Origin: Actinomycetota bacterium
Lineage (GTDB): Bacteria; Actinomycetota; Acidimicrobiia; Acidimicrobiales; Ilumatobacteraceae
NCBI GenBank assembly: GCA_947454105.1
Contig: CANGIP010000001.1
Coordinates: 372,001-436,000 of the forward strand
Direction: 5' to 3'
Length of the DNA stretch: 64,000 bases
Shown here: positions 24,774-35,102 of the stretch, piece after piece
Layout of the letters: every line of letters begins with the position of its first letter
Numbering within the stretch: the first letter of the stretch is position 1
Translations under genes and position numbers: made by a program
Notes under the pieces: generated by a model
What the model was told of the DNA's origin: nothing
The model's input: only the letters and a program-made list of their open reading frames with translations
Database searches by the model: none

Positions 24774-25712
24774 GTGGGCAATTCACATAATCCTCCCCTG
24801 GAAACTGAAGGGGCCGTCGCGCAAGCGGCGGTCCCTTCAACTATCCCGAAGAGTGTTCGAACCAATCGAGCACGACTGAACATGGCCTGGATTGGCCTTG
24901 TTCCCTTTTTTGCATTCCTCACTCTGTTCTTGTTCATCCCGGCTTTCAGTGTTTTCTCCGAAGCCCTACGTGGCGCCAATGGAAAGTTCACATTGGACTC
25001 ATTGCGCGAGGGAATTTCTGGACAAAACCTTGAAGCCTTCAAATTTTCGATCAAGTTTTCTGCGGGTGCCGCATTTGTTGGTGTTGTCTTTGGAACTCTT
25101 TTGGCATACGCAGCGGTCATCACCAAACGCCCCAAATGGCTCCGAAGTCTGATCACTTCATTTAGCGGTGTTGCCGCCAATATGGGCGGTCTTACTCTCG
25201 CCTTTGCTTTCGTCAGCCTTCTTGGTCGACAAGGTGTGCTTACCAAAATCTTGGCAGCTCTCGGTTGGGACCTTTACTCTGGCAACTTTGGTCTTGGTGA
25301 AATACCAGGCCTCATTACTGTGTATTCGTACTTCAATATTCCACTCATGGTCTTAGTGACTATTCCAGCGATCGATGGTTTACGAACTTCATGGCGCGAA
25401 GCATGCGCCAATCTTGGTGGCACAACGTGGACATACTGGCGTCGAATAGGCCTTCCCGTTCTTGCACCATCAATCATGGGTGGCTTCTTATTACTTTTTA
25501 CAAACTCGTTCAGCGCCTTCGCAACGGCACGAGTGCTTACTGACAACTCAAAGATTGTTCCGCTTCGAATTGGATTCTTCCTTGGTGGCGATTTGTCAGT
25601 AGGTGAAGATTCAATCGGCTACTCATTGGCGGCTTGGATGATCATCGTCATGGCCGTATGTATGTGGCTCTATTGGATTCTTCGCCGACGAGCAGAAAAG
25701 TGGCAGTCATGA
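24774..25712 (+). CDS. ABC importer permease, first subunit
   Basis: 312 residues from GTG 24774. After a 40-residue polar N-terminus it has six hydrophobic segments and the permease EAA-type motif SWREACANLGGTTWTYWRRIGLPVLAPSI (near residues 204-232), which contacts the ATPase. It belongs to the PotB/ThiP-like group of type I importers. The stop overlaps the second permease gene (ATGA). Confidence 0.88.
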   Translation: MGNSHNPPLETEGAVAQAAVPSTIPKSVRTNRARLNMAWIGLVPFFAFLTLFLFIPAFSVFSEALRGANGKFTLDSLREGISGQNLEAFKFSIKFSAGAAFVGVVFGTLLAYAAVITKRPKWLRSLITSFSGVAANMGGLTLAFAFVSLLGRQGVLTKILAALGWDLYSGNFGLGEIPGLITVYSYFNIPLMVLVTIPAIDGLRTSWREACANLGGTTWTYWRRIGLPVLAPSIMGGFLLLFTNSFSAFATARVLTDNSKIVPLRIGFFLGGDLSVGEDSIGYSLAAWMIIVMAVCMWLYWILRRRAEKWQS

Positions 25713-26539
25713 GAAATCTTCTCGGTAAATCTGGACCCAAGATTGTCATCTTGGTGACCTCAGTCTTTTTCTTGCTACCGCTTCTCGCCATGACACGCTT
25801 TGCGTTTCAAAATATTGGAGTCTTTGACCTGTCGTGGTCAAAAGCTTTTGACAAATGGACATTCGATATCGTCTCAAAACCCTTTGAAGATCAGTATTTC
25901 ACTGACTCTCTGTATCTCAGTTTCAAAATTGCAATTGGTACAGCGGCTCTCACTCTTGGCCTTTTGATTCCGACGGCAATCTGGGTCCACTTGCGAGTTC
26001 CCAAAGCACGAGTTCTCATTGAGTTCATGACTGTTCTGCCTTATGTCATCCCGGCAATCGCACTAGTTGCTGGGATTGTGGTCATTAAACCCCATGCACG
26101 ATGGTTCTTGAACAGCGATCTTTCGCTCATCCCATTTTATACAGTCCTTGCCTTGCCATTTACTTATCGCGCCATTGATAGCGGACTGCGTGCTTTAGAA
26201 CTTCGAACACTCGTCGATGCTTCACGCAATCTTGGTGCTGGTTGGATACGGACAATGGTCAAAGTCATTGTCCCAAACCTTCGATCGGCCATTATCTCGG
26301 CAACTTTCCTCACGGTGGCTGTTGCGCTTGGTGAGTTCACAATCGCCAACGTGCTTTTGAAACGAACATTCCCTCCGTTCATCAACGAATACCGAATGCG
26401 TGAACCACGAGCTGGCTATGCACTGGCTGTTCTTAGTTTGCTCTTCACCATTTTCATCTTTGGTCTGTTGAGCGTCGCGTTGCGATCACCTTCAGCAAAG
26501 TCACATCAAAATTCAACTAAATCACGAGAGATGTCATGA
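25709..26539 (+). CDS. ABC importer permease, second subunit
   Basis: 276 residues from the ATG at 25709, which overlaps the previous stop. Six hydrophobic segments; the EAA loop reads VDASRNLGAGWIRTMVKVIVPNL (near residues 170-192). Pairs with the first permease to form the membrane channel. The stop overlaps the start of the ATPase gene (ATGA). Confidence 0.88.
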   Translation: MRNLLGKSGPKIVILVTSVFFLLPLLAMTRFAFQNIGVFDLSWSKAFDKWTFDIVSKPFEDQYFTDSLYLSFKIAIGTAALTLGLLIPTAIWVHLRVPKARVLIEFMTVLPYVIPAIALVAGIVVIKPHARWFLNSDLSLIPFYTVLALPFTYRAIDSGLRALELRTLVDASRNLGAGWIRTMVKVIVPNLRSAIISATFLTVAVALGEFTIANVLLKRTFPPFINEYRMREPRAGYALAVLSLLFTIFIFGLLSVALRSPSAKSHQNSTKSREMS

Positions 26540-27513
26540 CCTCTATTAGCTTCCGCGGAATACGCAAAACCTTTGGTTCAACTGTGGCCCTCGAGGCTCT
26601 TGACCTCGATCTTCGGCCGGGAGAATTAGTTAGTCTGCTCGGCCCTTCGGGTTGCGGCAAAACAACAGCACTTCGTATCGCAGCAGGTTTTGAAATTCCC
26701 GATACTGGAATCGTTTCACTTGGCGACAACGACATCACCAGAACACCAGCACATCGACGAAATATGGGAATGGTTTTCCAGAGCTACAGCCTCTTTCCCA
26801 ATCTCACCGTTGCACAGAACGTCGATTTCGGTTTACGCAATCGAAAAGTAGAAAAGGCAACCCGCAACTCCCGCGTTGGCGAAATGCTCGAACTTGTTCA
26901 GTTGGGCGAACTCGGTAAGCGTTATCCTCATCAGCTTTCTGGTGGGCAACAACAACGTGTTGCACTGGCACGTGCACTGGCAGTTCAGCCCGAAGTGCTC
27001 CTTCTTGATGAACCACTTTCGGCTCTTGATGCCAAAGTCCGGTCAACCTTGCGCGATGAAATTCGTCGCATCCAATCTGAGTTAAAAACGACCACACTCT
27101 TTGTCACCCACGACCAAGACGAAGCACTCGCTATCAGCGATCGGATCGGTGTGATGTCCAATGGCCGCCTCGAACAACTGGGCACCCCAGAAGATGTTTA
27201 CTTGCGTCCTGCTTCACCATTCGTTGCTCGTTTTGTCGGTTCAATCAACGAGTTACCAAACATTAATGGGGCTGGAAAAATTCTGGTTCGACCAGAAGAC
27301 GTCACCATTTCGGCGAATGAAAACGAGTTAACGATGCGCGGAACGATCACGCGCGTGACGTTTCAGGGTCCAGTGACAATCATTTCGGTGCGCGTCGACA
27401 TTACTGACCAACTCGTGAATGTCCACGCGGCAAGCGGAAGCATTCATGCTCAAGTTGGCGATCGTGTTTCGCTTTCCGTGACGCCTGGCCGTGGCATTAT
27501 TGAAGCTGCTTAG
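26536..27513 (+). CDS. ABC importer ATPase (PotA-like)
   Basis: 325 residues. Walker A GPSGCGKTTALR (about 35-46), Q-loop VFQSYSLF, signature LSGGQQQRVALARAL, Walker B VLLLDEPLSALD, H-loop VTHDQDEAL. A C-terminal TOBE-like domain from about residue 245 (KILVRPEDVTI) marks it as a PotA/FbpC-type importer ATPase. It powers the four-gene system of 23.6-27.5 kb. It converges with clpB, only 3 bases between stops and no visible terminator. Confidence 0.92.
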   Translation: MTSISFRGIRKTFGSTVALEALDLDLRPGELVSLLGPSGCGKTTALRIAAGFEIPDTGIVSLGDNDITRTPAHRRNMGMVFQSYSLFPNLTVAQNVDFGLRNRKVEKATRNSRVGEMLELVQLGELGKRYPHQLSGGQQQRVALARALAVQPEVLLLDEPLSALDAKVRSTLRDEIRRIQSELKTTTLFVTHDQDEALAISDRIGVMSNGRLEQLGTPEDVYLRPASPFVARFVGSINELPNINGAGKILVRPEDVTISANENELTMRGTITRVTFQGPVTIISVRVDITDQLVNVHAASGSIHAQVGDRVSLSVTPGRGIIEAA

Positions 27514-27516
27514 TTC

Positions 27517-30000
27517 TTACGAACTCAGCACGATCTGATCGTCGACTGCGTCAACAACTATCGCGCTGTCTTCGCCCACTTTTCCTTCGAGAATCAAGAC
27601 CGAGGCACGGTCGCCAATCTCGCGTTGAATCACTCGCTTCAAAGGCCGGGCTCCGAAATCAGGATCAAAACCAACTGCGGCAAGTAATGCCACCGCGGCT
27701 GGCGTGACCTCAAGAGTGATTCGACGAGCCAACAGGCGCTCACGCAGCTTCTCGAGCTGAATCATCACGATGTGAGCCAAGTCTTCTTGCGTCAATGATC
27801 GGAAGCGAATAATTTCATCAATGCGGTTGATGAATTCGGGCTTGAAGAACATCTGTGGATCACCAGGCAAGTTTGAGGTCATCACGATCACCACATTGGT
27901 GAAGTCGACCGTACGACCCTGACCATCAGTTAATCGACCGTCATCAAGCACCTGTAACAAGATGTTGAAGACATCAGGATGAGCCTTTTCGATTTCGTCC
28001 AACAACACCACGGTGTAACCACGTCGACGAACTGCTTCGGTGAGTTGACCGCCTTCGTCGTAACCGACATATCCAGGAGGCGCACCAACTAAACGCGAGA
28101 CGGAGTGCTTCTCCATGTACTCGCCCATGTCAATGCGTACCATGGCGCGTTCGTCATCAAACAGAAATTCGGCAACGGCTCGGGCTAATTCGGTTTTACC
28201 CACACCAGTTGGTCCAAGGAACAAGAACGAACCAATGGGTCGGTTGGGGTCGGACAAACCAGCACGACTGCGACGAATCGCATTCGATACTGCGGTGACT
28301 GCTTGGTCTTGACCAATGACCCGCTTATGTAATAACGCTTCAAGGTGGACCAACTTGGCCATTTCGCCTTCGAGTAAACGCGTCACCGGTACTCCGGTTG
28401 ATTTACTAACGACTTCAGCAATATCTTCGGCGTCCACTTCTTCTTTCAGCATGCGATTGCCAGTTTGCAACACATCAAGGTGCCCCGTCGCCTCAGTGAT
28501 ACGGCGTTCAATCTCGGGGATTCGCCCGTAACTGATCTCGGACTTCTTTTGTAGATCGGTTTCGTACTCAACGCCGATCTTCAACTGTTCAAGTTCTTCT
28601 TTCAAGTTACGAATAGCACTAATGGCATCTTTTTCCTGCTGCCAGTGCTCGCGCATAATGCCCGAGTCATTCTTCAGAAGTTTGAGTTCATCATCAATGA
28701 CCGAAAGCCGTTCGCGTGATGCCGAATCGGTTTCTTTGGCTAAGGCCAACTTTTCAATTTCAAGTTGCATAATGCGACGTTCAACAACATCAATCTCAGT
28801 CGGTAATGAGTCAATTTCAATCCGTAACTTGCTGGCTGCTTCGTCAACCAAGTCGATGGCCTTGTCTGGAAGAAAACGACTTGTTATATAGCGATCGGAC
28901 AAAACGGCAGCACTCACCAGTGCCGAGTCTTGAATACGAACTCCGTGGTGAACTTCATAGCGTTCTTTGAGTCCACGCAAAATCGCGATGGTGTCTTCAA
29001 CACTTGGTTCACCGACATACACCTGTTGGAATCGACGCTCAAGAGCCGGATCTTTTTCAACATACTTGCGATATTCATCAAGAGTGGTTGCGCCGATCAT
29101 GCGCAACTCGCCACGAGCCAGCATGGGCTTGATCATGTTGCCAGCATCCATGGCACCTTCAGCACCACCAGCGCCAACTATCGTGTGTAGCTCGTCGACG
29201 AAGGTAATCACTTCGCCAGCTGCATCGGTGATCTCTTTCAGTACTGCCTTCAAGCGTTCTTCAAACTCGCCGCGGTATTTTGCACCGGCCAGCAAACTGG
29301 CAATATCAAGAGAAATGAGACGCTTATTTTTCAAACCTTCAGGCACATCACCTTCGGCGATTCGGCGCGCTAAACCTTCAACGATCGCAGTTTTACCAAC
29401 ACCCGGTTCACCAATCAGCACAGGGTTGTTCTTGGTACGACGACTGAGCACCTGAATGACCCGACGAATTTCATCATCACGTCCAATGACCGGATCAATC
29501 TTTCCGTCTCGGGCCCGCTTGGTGAGATCTTGTCCATACTTCTCGAGTGCCTGAAAATTTTCTTCGGGATTTTGTGTGGTAACCCGATGACTTCCGCGTA
29601 CATCACGCAACGCCTGCATCAGTTCTTCACTGCCAATACCCAAACGACTATTCATCGCGAGCAACAAGTGCTCAACTGACAAGTAGTCATCCTTGAAATC
29701 CTTTTGGTACTTCTCAGCATTTTCAAAAACATTGCTGAGTTCACGATTCATGCGCGGTTCATCGCCACCATAAGCCTTGGGCAATTTCGCTACTTTTTCG
29801 TCAGCGGTATTGCGCACCATGAGCGGTGCCTGACCCAATTTGGCAAGCACTGCTGGAACCACTGTGTCGTCTTGGCGAACGATGGCGGCCATCAAGTGAT
29901 CAGGAGTGAGTTCAGGATTTGATAACGCTTTTGCCTGATCGACTGCAGCAGCAACAGCTTCTTGAGTTTTTAACGTCCAATTTTTCGGGTTCAAAGCCAT
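27517..30000 (-). CDS. clpB: ATP-dependent chaperone ClpB
   Basis: 827 residues, slightly short for ClpB. N-domain (1-about 145), first AAA+ module with [13 protein letters not shown] and Walker B TFVDELH, coiled-coil middle domain (about 395-515), second AAA+ module with [13 protein letters not shown] and [16 protein letters not shown]-terminal domain. In the second module the sensor region after [16 protein letters not shown] is shorter than usual. Disaggregase that works with DnaK-DnaJ-GrpE. It is last in the heat-shock block, 25 bases after the DUF3445 gene, and has a good Shine-Dalgarno (GAGGAAA). Confidence 0.97.
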   Translation of the reverse strand: MALNPKNWTLKTQEAVAAAVDQAKALSNPELTPDHLMAAIVRQDDTVVPAVLAKLGQAPLMVRNTADEKVAKLPKAYGGDEPRMNRELSNVFENAEKYQKDFKDDYLSVEHLLLAMNSRLGIGSEELMQALRDVRGSHRVTTQNPEENFQALEKYGQDLTKRARDGKIDPVIGRDDEIRRVIQVLSRRTKNNPVLIGEPGVGKTAIVEGLARRIAEGDVPEGLKNKRLISLDIASLLAGAKYRGEFEERLKAVLKEITDAAGEVITFVDELHTIVGAGGAEGAMDAGNMIKPMLARGELRMIGATTLDEYRKYVEKDPALERRFQQVYVGEPSVEDTIAILRGLKERYEVHHGVRIQDSALVSAAVLSDRYITSRFLPDKAIDLVDEAASKLRIEIDSLPTEIDVVERRIMQLEIEKLALAKETDSASRERLSVIDDELKLLKNDSGIMREHWQQEKDAISAIRNLKEELEQLKIGVEYETDLQKKSEISYGRIPEIERRITEATGHLDVLQTGNRMLKEEVDAEDIAEVVSKSTGVPVTRLLEGEMAKLVHLEALLHKRVIGQDQAVTAVSNAIRRSRAGLSDPNRPIGSFLFLGPTGVGKTELARAVAEFLFDDERAMVRIDMGEYMEKHSVSRLVGAPPGYVGYDEGGQLTEAVRRRGYTVVLLDEIEKAHPDVFNILLQVLDDGRLTDGQGRTVDFTNVVIVMTSNLPGDPQMFFKPEFINRIDEIIRFRSLTQEDLAHIVMIQLEKLRERLLARRITLEVTPAAVALLAAVGFDPDFGARPLKRVIQREIGDRASVLILEGKVGEDSAIVVDAVDDQIVLSS

Positions 30001-30025
30001 GTCATTTTCCTCATCATTTTCAGCG

Positions 30026-30949
30026 TCATTTTTCTTGAGCAGCGACTGTTTGCAACCAATGCACCGCCGGGGCTGTTAGTTCGGTCGTCCGTTTGTAATC
30101 ACGCACATCATCGGGCAAGTTGTTTAAAGCCTCGGCAAGCCGTGCCGCATCTTCTGGTCGATCAACCAGATGCGAAAGTGGCCGAACGTACGACCGAATC
30201 GTGAACAACACACAATTGGTATTCGGAAAACGTCGGATTGTTTCGCGTTCAACACGTAAGAACAATCGGTCACCGGTTGTGGGTTCGCCCAAAACTGGTA
30301 ACGCAGGAGACTCAACCGCCGTACCATCAACAGCTTGATACAACTCGTCAGTATCCAGCACTCCCCAACCGGTTCGCCAAAAAGACTTTTGTGTTGAGAG
30401 CCTTTGAAAGAATGAATCAATCGGATCTTGCAACTGTTCGTTGAGTTGATCGACTGGTGCATGCACCTCGCTCATCGTGAGACCCAATTTTGAATTGAGA
30501 TCCCAGCGATTTGGAAAGCAGACACTGCCGCCACCAAAAACTAAACGACCACCTCGTTCAACAAGCAACGCGAAATCTTCTTGCACAAGTCGTGCACAGG
30601 TGACTAACGGATGTTCAGCCCACTGACCATCAGCGTTGGGCTCAACTGCGAACCGTTCATGGCGATGGTGATTGACAATGTCGCGACCTTCGCGCGTAAA
30701 CCATTCAGGTCGATGAGTCACGAGATGATTGACGAGGCTTTCTAAGACTTCTGCTGCTTCATCTTCTGTATTGGGTTGAAATGCATTCGCTGTCGTGTAG
30801 TTCTTGGCAAAGACAGACTTCTTCGCGTCCATTTCGTGGTCGTAATCGTCGCCAATTTCGATCCAGTTCGCTAGATCTAGTGGTCGAAGCGCGAGTCTCC
30901 AACGGAACGCACCAGCGAGGTAGGGCTGGTAATCGGGTTGTGTGCTCAT
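30026..30949 (-). CDS. DUF3445 family protein (heme-dependent oxidative N-demethylase-like)
   Basis: 307 residues. Typical of the family: N-terminal [26 protein letters not shown], the VQEDFALL segment, the [18 protein letters not shown] motif, [10 protein letters not shown], and the C-terminal [15 protein letters not shown]. Members bind heme through a histidine and have been linked to oxidative N-demethylation of small amines. Here it sits between hspR and clpB in the heat-shock block, 28 bases after hspR, an unusual place for a catabolic enzyme. Confidence 0.82.
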   Translation of the reverse strand: MSTQPDYQPYLAGAFRWRLALRPLDLANWIEIGDDYDHEMDAKKSVFAKNYTTANAFQPNTEDEAAEVLESLVNHLVTHRPEWFTREGRDIVNHHRHERFAVEPNADGQWAEHPLVTCARLVQEDFALLVERGGRLVFGGGSVCFPNRWDLNSKLGLTMSEVHAPVDQLNEQLQDPIDSFFQRLSTQKSFWRTGWGVLDTDELYQAVDGTAVESPALPVLGEPTTGDRLFLRVERETIRRFPNTNCVLFTIRSYVRPLSHLVDRPEDAARLAEALNNLPDDVRDYKRTTELTAPAVHWLQTVAAQEK

Positions 30950-30977
30950 GATTTCACATCACTCATCTTTTTCACAC

Positions 30978-31388
30978 TCAATCTCGCCGTAACACCGAAT
31001 CAACATGACCAAAGACCGTGACTGCCTGGCGCAAAGGCACAATATTTGCTTGCGAAGGCGGAGTGACCGGTCTTCCCTGAACAGCATTGATTGCTTGGGC
31101 CGCTAGTAGACGAAGTTGATCAACTTCATTTCGCAAACGAATAACTTCCGCTTCAAGAAACATCACACGGCGAATACCTTCAACATTCATTCCTTCGGCA
31201 GTAAGTTCAGAAATACGTCGCAGACGGGCGATATCTAATTCGCTGTAGCGACGATTGCCTCCTTGGGTGCGAGCGGGCTGCAATAACCCGCGGCGTTCGT
31301 AGATACGCAAAGTTTGTGGGTGCATCCCAGCGCGTTCGGCAGCAACAGAGATGACATAAATGGCGTGTTCACTCGTATGTTGACTCAT
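30978..31388 (-). CDS. hspR: Heat shock repressor HspR (MerR family)
   Basis: 136 residues from the ATG at 31388. MerR-type winged helix: YVISVAAERAGMHPQTLRIYERRGLLQPARTQGGNRRYSE, then a coiled helix (EVIRLRNEVDQLRLL). The actinobacterial repressor binds HAIR sites and uses DnaK as co-repressor. It lies 10 bases after dnaJ, the normal position in a dnaK-grpE-dnaJ-hspR operon. A HAIR site upstream of dnaK is visible at 35007-35027, so the operon is self-controlled. Confidence 0.93.
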   Translation of the reverse strand: MSQHTSEHAIYVISVAAERAGMHPQTLRIYERRGLLQPARTQGGNRRYSELDIARLRRISELTAEGMNVEGIRRVMFLEAEVIRLRNEVDQLRLLAAQAINAVQGRPVTPPSQANIVPLRQAVTVFGHVDSVLRRD

Positions 31389-31398
31389 GAATGCCTCA

Positions 31399-32508
31399 CT
31401 AACTGTTGTTCGTGTTCTCTCTTGGGTTGATACGTGTGACTGACGCCAGATCTTCAATTGCCTGACGTTCTTCATCGGATAGTGAAGTCGGCACCACAAC
31501 ATTGACAGTGACGATGAGATCGCCATGGTGTTTAGTTGTTTCAATACCGCGGCCCTTCACTCGATGGCGACTTCCGCTTTGGGTTCCGGCCTTGATTCGT
31601 AAGGTCACTTTGTCACCGCTCAACGTTGGTACTTCAATGTTGGCACCGAGTACGGCTTCAGCAAATGTGATTGGCACATTGACCGTGAGGTTGTCGCCGT
31701 CGCGTCCGAAGGTTGAACTCTTACCAACTCGACAGATAATGAAGAGATCACCGTTCGGTCCACCGTTTCGTCCAGGTGTTCCTTTTCCAGGCAGACGAAT
31801 ACGAGATCCGTCGGACACACCTGCGGGTACTCGTACTTTGACTTCGCGGTTACGTTTTTCAATTCCGGTTCCACGACAAACACCGCATGGGGTTTCAATA
31901 GTGCTTCCAGCACCACCACATCCTGCACACGGACTCGCGAATGAGAAGAAGCCTTGATTGTCGTCAACTTGTCCACGGCCACCACACTGCGAACATGTTT
32001 TACGATTGGTTCCTGGACGAGCGCCAGAACCACTACAGGTTTCACATCGCGCATCACTCGTCAGATACACACTCGTCGTCACGCCAAGAACTGCGTCATT
32101 GAAATCAAGCGTGAGTGCGGCCTCAAGATCAGAACCACGACGTGGACCGACGCCACTGCTCGCACCACCACGCGAGCGACCACCCGAAAACATACGGAAC
32201 ATGTCTTCAAACGAACCCGATTCACCACCAGTGGTAAATCGCATGTTGCCCATACCACCACCGCCCATAGGTCCGAGTCGGCGAACTTCGTCATATTCAC
32301 GACGTTTTGTTTCGTCGTTCAGGACGTCATAGGCGGTGGATATTTCTTTGAAGCGTTCTTCAGCTGCGTCATCACCCGGTTTGGCATCGGGATGATTCTC
32401 ACGGGCCAATTTGCGATAAGCCTTGGTGATCTCTTTAGCTTCGGCGGTTTGAGCCACACCGAGCACCGCGTAGTAATCCTTTTCGTACCACTCACGTTGT
32501 GCTGCCAT
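31399..32508 (-). CDS. dnaJ: Chaperone protein DnaJ
   Basis: 369 residues. J domain (about 9-75) with the HPD tripeptide (NHPDAK), Gly-rich region (80-115), zinc-finger domain with four CXXCXG repeats (CETCSGSG, CSQCGGRG, CAGCGGAG, CGVCRGTG), then the C-terminal substrate domains. Stimulates DnaK ATPase. It follows grpE by 23 bases and precedes hspR by 10 bases. Confidence 0.97.
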   Translation of the reverse strand: MAAQREWYEKDYYAVLGVAQTAEAKEITKAYRKLARENHPDAKPGDDAAEERFKEISTAYDVLNDETKRREYDEVRRLGPMGGGGMGNMRFTTGGESGSFEDMFRMFSGGRSRGGASSGVGPRRGSDLEAALTLDFNDAVLGVTTSVYLTSDARCETCSGSGARPGTNRKTCSQCGGRGQVDDNQGFFSFASPCAGCGGAGSTIETPCGVCRGTGIEKRNREVKVRVPAGVSDGSRIRLPGKGTPGRNGGPNGDLFIICRVGKSSTFGRDGDNLTVNVPITFAEAVLGANIEVPTLSGDKVTLRIKAGTQSGSRHRVKGRGIETTKHHGDLIVTVNVVVPTSLSDEERQAIEDLASVTRINPRENTNNS

Positions 32509-32531
32509 GACTCACCTCCTCGTTTCTTTGT

Positions 32532-33047
32532 TTAGCCGCGCACTTTGACCATGGCTGGTCGTAGAACGCGACCTTTCCAGGTGTATCCAGTTCGTAGAAC
32601 ATCGGCGACGACAGTGTTGCCATTGCCATCACCTTCGCCCTCTTCGTGGATGACTGCATCGGCTTTCGCTGGATCAAAGGTTTGACCATTGAGGTCAAGT
32701 GCTTCAAGCCCCTGCTTCTTTAATTCGGTCAAGAGAAGATTGAAGAGTGGTTCGATTTCAGCCGGATGAGCAACAAATGCGGCCTCACATGCATCAAGAA
32801 CTGGCAATAGTGACTCGGCAATGCGACCAGTCGCCCGATCAATGTCATCGGATGTTTGCGTTGCAACACGTTTACGGTAATTCTCGAAGTCGGCCTGAAG
32901 TCGTTGCGCTATCTCACGGAACGAATCTCGTTCCGTGAGTAGCGCTTCAACATCGTGCTCAATCGCTGCTTCGGCTTCTTCAACCGCAACAGCATCTTCG
33001 GTTTCGGTTGTTGACCTAGCAACAACGTCATCCTGTTCGTTCGTCAT
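32532..33047 (-). CDS. grpE: Nucleotide exchange factor GrpE
   Basis: 171 residues from the ATG at 33047. Acidic N-terminus, long coiled helix (DSFREIAQRLQADFENYRKRV), and the C-terminal beta domain ending in VLRTGYTWKGRVLRPAMVKV. Releases ADP from DnaK. It lies 10 bases after dnaK. A longer in-frame version would overlap dnaK and is not needed. Confidence 0.95.
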   Translation of the reverse strand: MTNEQDDVVARSTTETEDAVAVEEAEAAIEHDVEALLTERDSFREIAQRLQADFENYRKRVATQTSDDIDRATGRIAESLLPVLDACEAAFVAHPAEIEPLFNLLLTELKKQGLEALDLNGQTFDPAKADAVIHEEGEGDGNGNTVVADVLRTGYTWKGRVLRPAMVKVRG

Positions 33048-33057
33048 GACCGTGAAC

Positions 33058-34899
33058 TCAGGCGTCGCCGTCGACGATTTCGGCGTCAACAATTTCGTCA
33101 TCGTTGGTGCCACCAGCAGCCTGGCCTGAAGCTGACGTGCCGGCAGCGTTCGAGTCACGTGCCGCTGTTTCGTACAACTTTTGACTAAATGCCTGACTTG
33201 CTGACATCAAGGCTTCAGTTGCTGATTTCGTTGCGGCAGTGTCGTTACCTTCAAGAGCGATTTTCAACGCTGCTAGTGGCTCTTCAACGGCGGCCTTTTC
33301 TTCGGGGGTGACTTTGTCACCTTGTTCACGCAAAACTTTTTCGGTCTGGTACACCAACGAGTCGGCATTGTTGCGAACTTCAGCCTCATCACGACGCTGA
33401 CGATCTTCTTCAGCATGCGCTTCAGCGTCTTTCACCATCTGGTTGATGTCATCTTTTGACAATGTTGACTGACCACTAATAGTCATCGACTGTTCTTTGT
33501 TGGTTGCGCGGTCTTTTGCACTCACGTGCACGATGCCGTTGGCGTCAATATCAAATGTCACTTCAATCTGTGGAACTCCACGTGGGGCCGGTGGAAGATC
33601 AACCAATTGGAACTTGCCGAGTGTCTTGTTGAACGAAGCCATTTCGCGCTCACCCTGGATCACATGAATTTCTACTGACGGTTGCATATCTTCAGCCGTG
33701 GTGAAGACTTCGGTGCGCTTCGTGGGGATTGTCGTGTTGCGCTCGATGAGCTTGGTCATCACGCCACCCTTGGTTTCGATACCAAGTGACAACGGTGTGA
33801 CGTCAAGCAAGAGAACGTCTTTGACGTCACCTTTCAAAACACCGGCTTGAACGGCAGCACCAATAGCAACAACTTCGTCGGGGTTGACCGTCTTGTTGGG
33901 CTCTTTACCAGTGAGCGACATCACGAGGTCTTGCACTGCGGGCATACGAGTAGATCCACCCACCATGATCACGTGATGAATCTGACCCTTGGTCAGACCA
34001 GCATCTTTGATGGCCTGTTCAAAAGGAATGCGGCAGCGCTCGATCAGGTCGGCCGTCATTTCTTGGAACTTGGCACGGGTGAGAGTTTCATCGAGGTGCA
34101 ACGGACCTTCGGGAGTTGCGGTGATGAATGGCAAGTTGATTTGTGTCTGCTGAACCTGGCTCAATTCGATCTTGGCTTTTTCGGCAGCTTCCTTCAGACG
34201 CTGCGTTGCCATGCGATCGTTTGCGAGGTCGACACCGTGGGCCGATTTGAACTGATTGACTAGCCAGTCGATGACACGTTGATCCCAGTCGTCTCCACCG
34301 AGCACGGTGTCACCGTGGGTGCTCTTCACTTCAAACACACCATCGCCGATTTCGAGAACCGACACGTCAAAGGTTCCGCCACCGAGGTCGAACACCAAGA
34401 TTGTTTCGTCTTCGTCGCTCTTGTCGAGACCGTACGCCAACGCTGCAGCGGTTGGTTCGTTGATGATGCGCAGTACTTCAAGACCAGCAATTTGGCCGGC
34501 TTCTTTTGTTGCCGTACGTTGCGCGTCGTCGAAGTATGCGGGCACGGTAATGACCGCTTGGGTCACAGTGTCACCCAAGTAGGCCTCGGCGTCACGCTTG
34601 AGCTTCATCAAGGTACGAGCGCTGATTTCTTGGGGCGAGTACTGCTTCCCGTCGATGTCTTCGCTGCGCCAGGTGGTACCCATGTGGCGCTTGATTGAGC
34701 GGAAGGTGCGATCGGGGTTGGTGATGGCCTGGCGCTTGGCCACCTCCCCAACAAGAACTTCACCAGCTTTTGAAAAGGCAACAACCGAAGGGGTCGTGCG
34801 GGAGCCTTCTGAGTTAGGGATGACGACTGGTTCGCCAGCTTCAAGGACTGAAACAACTGAGTTAGTAGTACCGAGGTCGATTCCGACTGCCTTGGCCAT
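33058..34899 (-). CDS. dnaK: Chaperone protein DnaK (Hsp70)
   Basis: 613 residues from the ATG at 34899, preceded by AAAGGTG. ATPase domain with [21 protein letters not shown] and [11 protein letters not shown]; the substrate domain begins near [17 protein letters not shown]; a helical lid and an acidic/Gly-rich C-terminus end in [12 protein letters not shown]. Central folding chaperone and, with HspR, co-repressor of its own operon. The HAIR operator lies about 110 bases upstream. Confidence 0.98.
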   Translation of the reverse strand: MAKAVGIDLGTTNSVVSVLEAGEPVVIPNSEGSRTTPSVVAFSKAGEVLVGEVAKRQAITNPDRTFRSIKRHMGTTWRSEDIDGKQYSPQEISARTLMKLKRDAEAYLGDTVTQAVITVPAYFDDAQRTATKEAGQIAGLEVLRIINEPTAAALAYGLDKSDEDETILVFDLGGGTFDVSVLEIGDGVFEVKSTHGDTVLGGDDWDQRVIDWLVNQFKSAHGVDLANDRMATQRLKEAAEKAKIELSQVQQTQINLPFITATPEGPLHLDETLTRAKFQEMTADLIERCRIPFEQAIKDAGLTKGQIHHVIMVGGSTRMPAVQDLVMSLTGKEPNKTVNPDEVVAIGAAVQAGVLKGDVKDVLLLDVTPLSLGIETKGGVMTKLIERNTTIPTKRTEVFTTAEDMQPSVEIHVIQGEREMASFNKTLGKFQLVDLPPAPRGVPQIEVTFDIDANGIVHVSAKDRATNKEQSMTISGQSTLSKDDINQMVKDAEAHAEEDRQRRDEAEVRNNADSLVYQTEKVLREQGDKVTPEEKAAVEEPLAALKIALEGNDTAATKSATEALMSASQAFSQKLYETAARDSNAAGTSASGQAAGGTNDDEIVDAEIVDGDA

Positions 34900-35006
34900 G
34901 ATGGACACCTTTCAAGTGGGATGTATGGGGGGATTCGGCGAAGGTTGCGTCGCCATGTGTCAAGTTAGTCCCATCATTTCCGACTTGCAACCCGTGAGGT
35001 ACAAAT

Positions 35007-35027
35007 GTTGAGTCATAATGACTCAAG
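35007..35027. promoter_or_regulatory. HAIR operator (HspR binding site)
   Basis: GTTGAGT-N7-ACTCAAG, one mismatch from the HAIR consensus CTTGAGT-N7-ACTCAAG. It lies in the 203-base divergent gap, 108 bases upstream of dnaK and 76 bases upstream of the amidohydrolase gene. hspR is the last gene of the dnaK operon, which supports the call. Confidence 0.88.
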
Positions 35028-35102
35028 TCCCTCAGGAAACTCCTCGGCTCATACTTGACTCTGGGCAAACTTCGCCGAAACAAGGTGTGACACAATGGCG
35101 AC

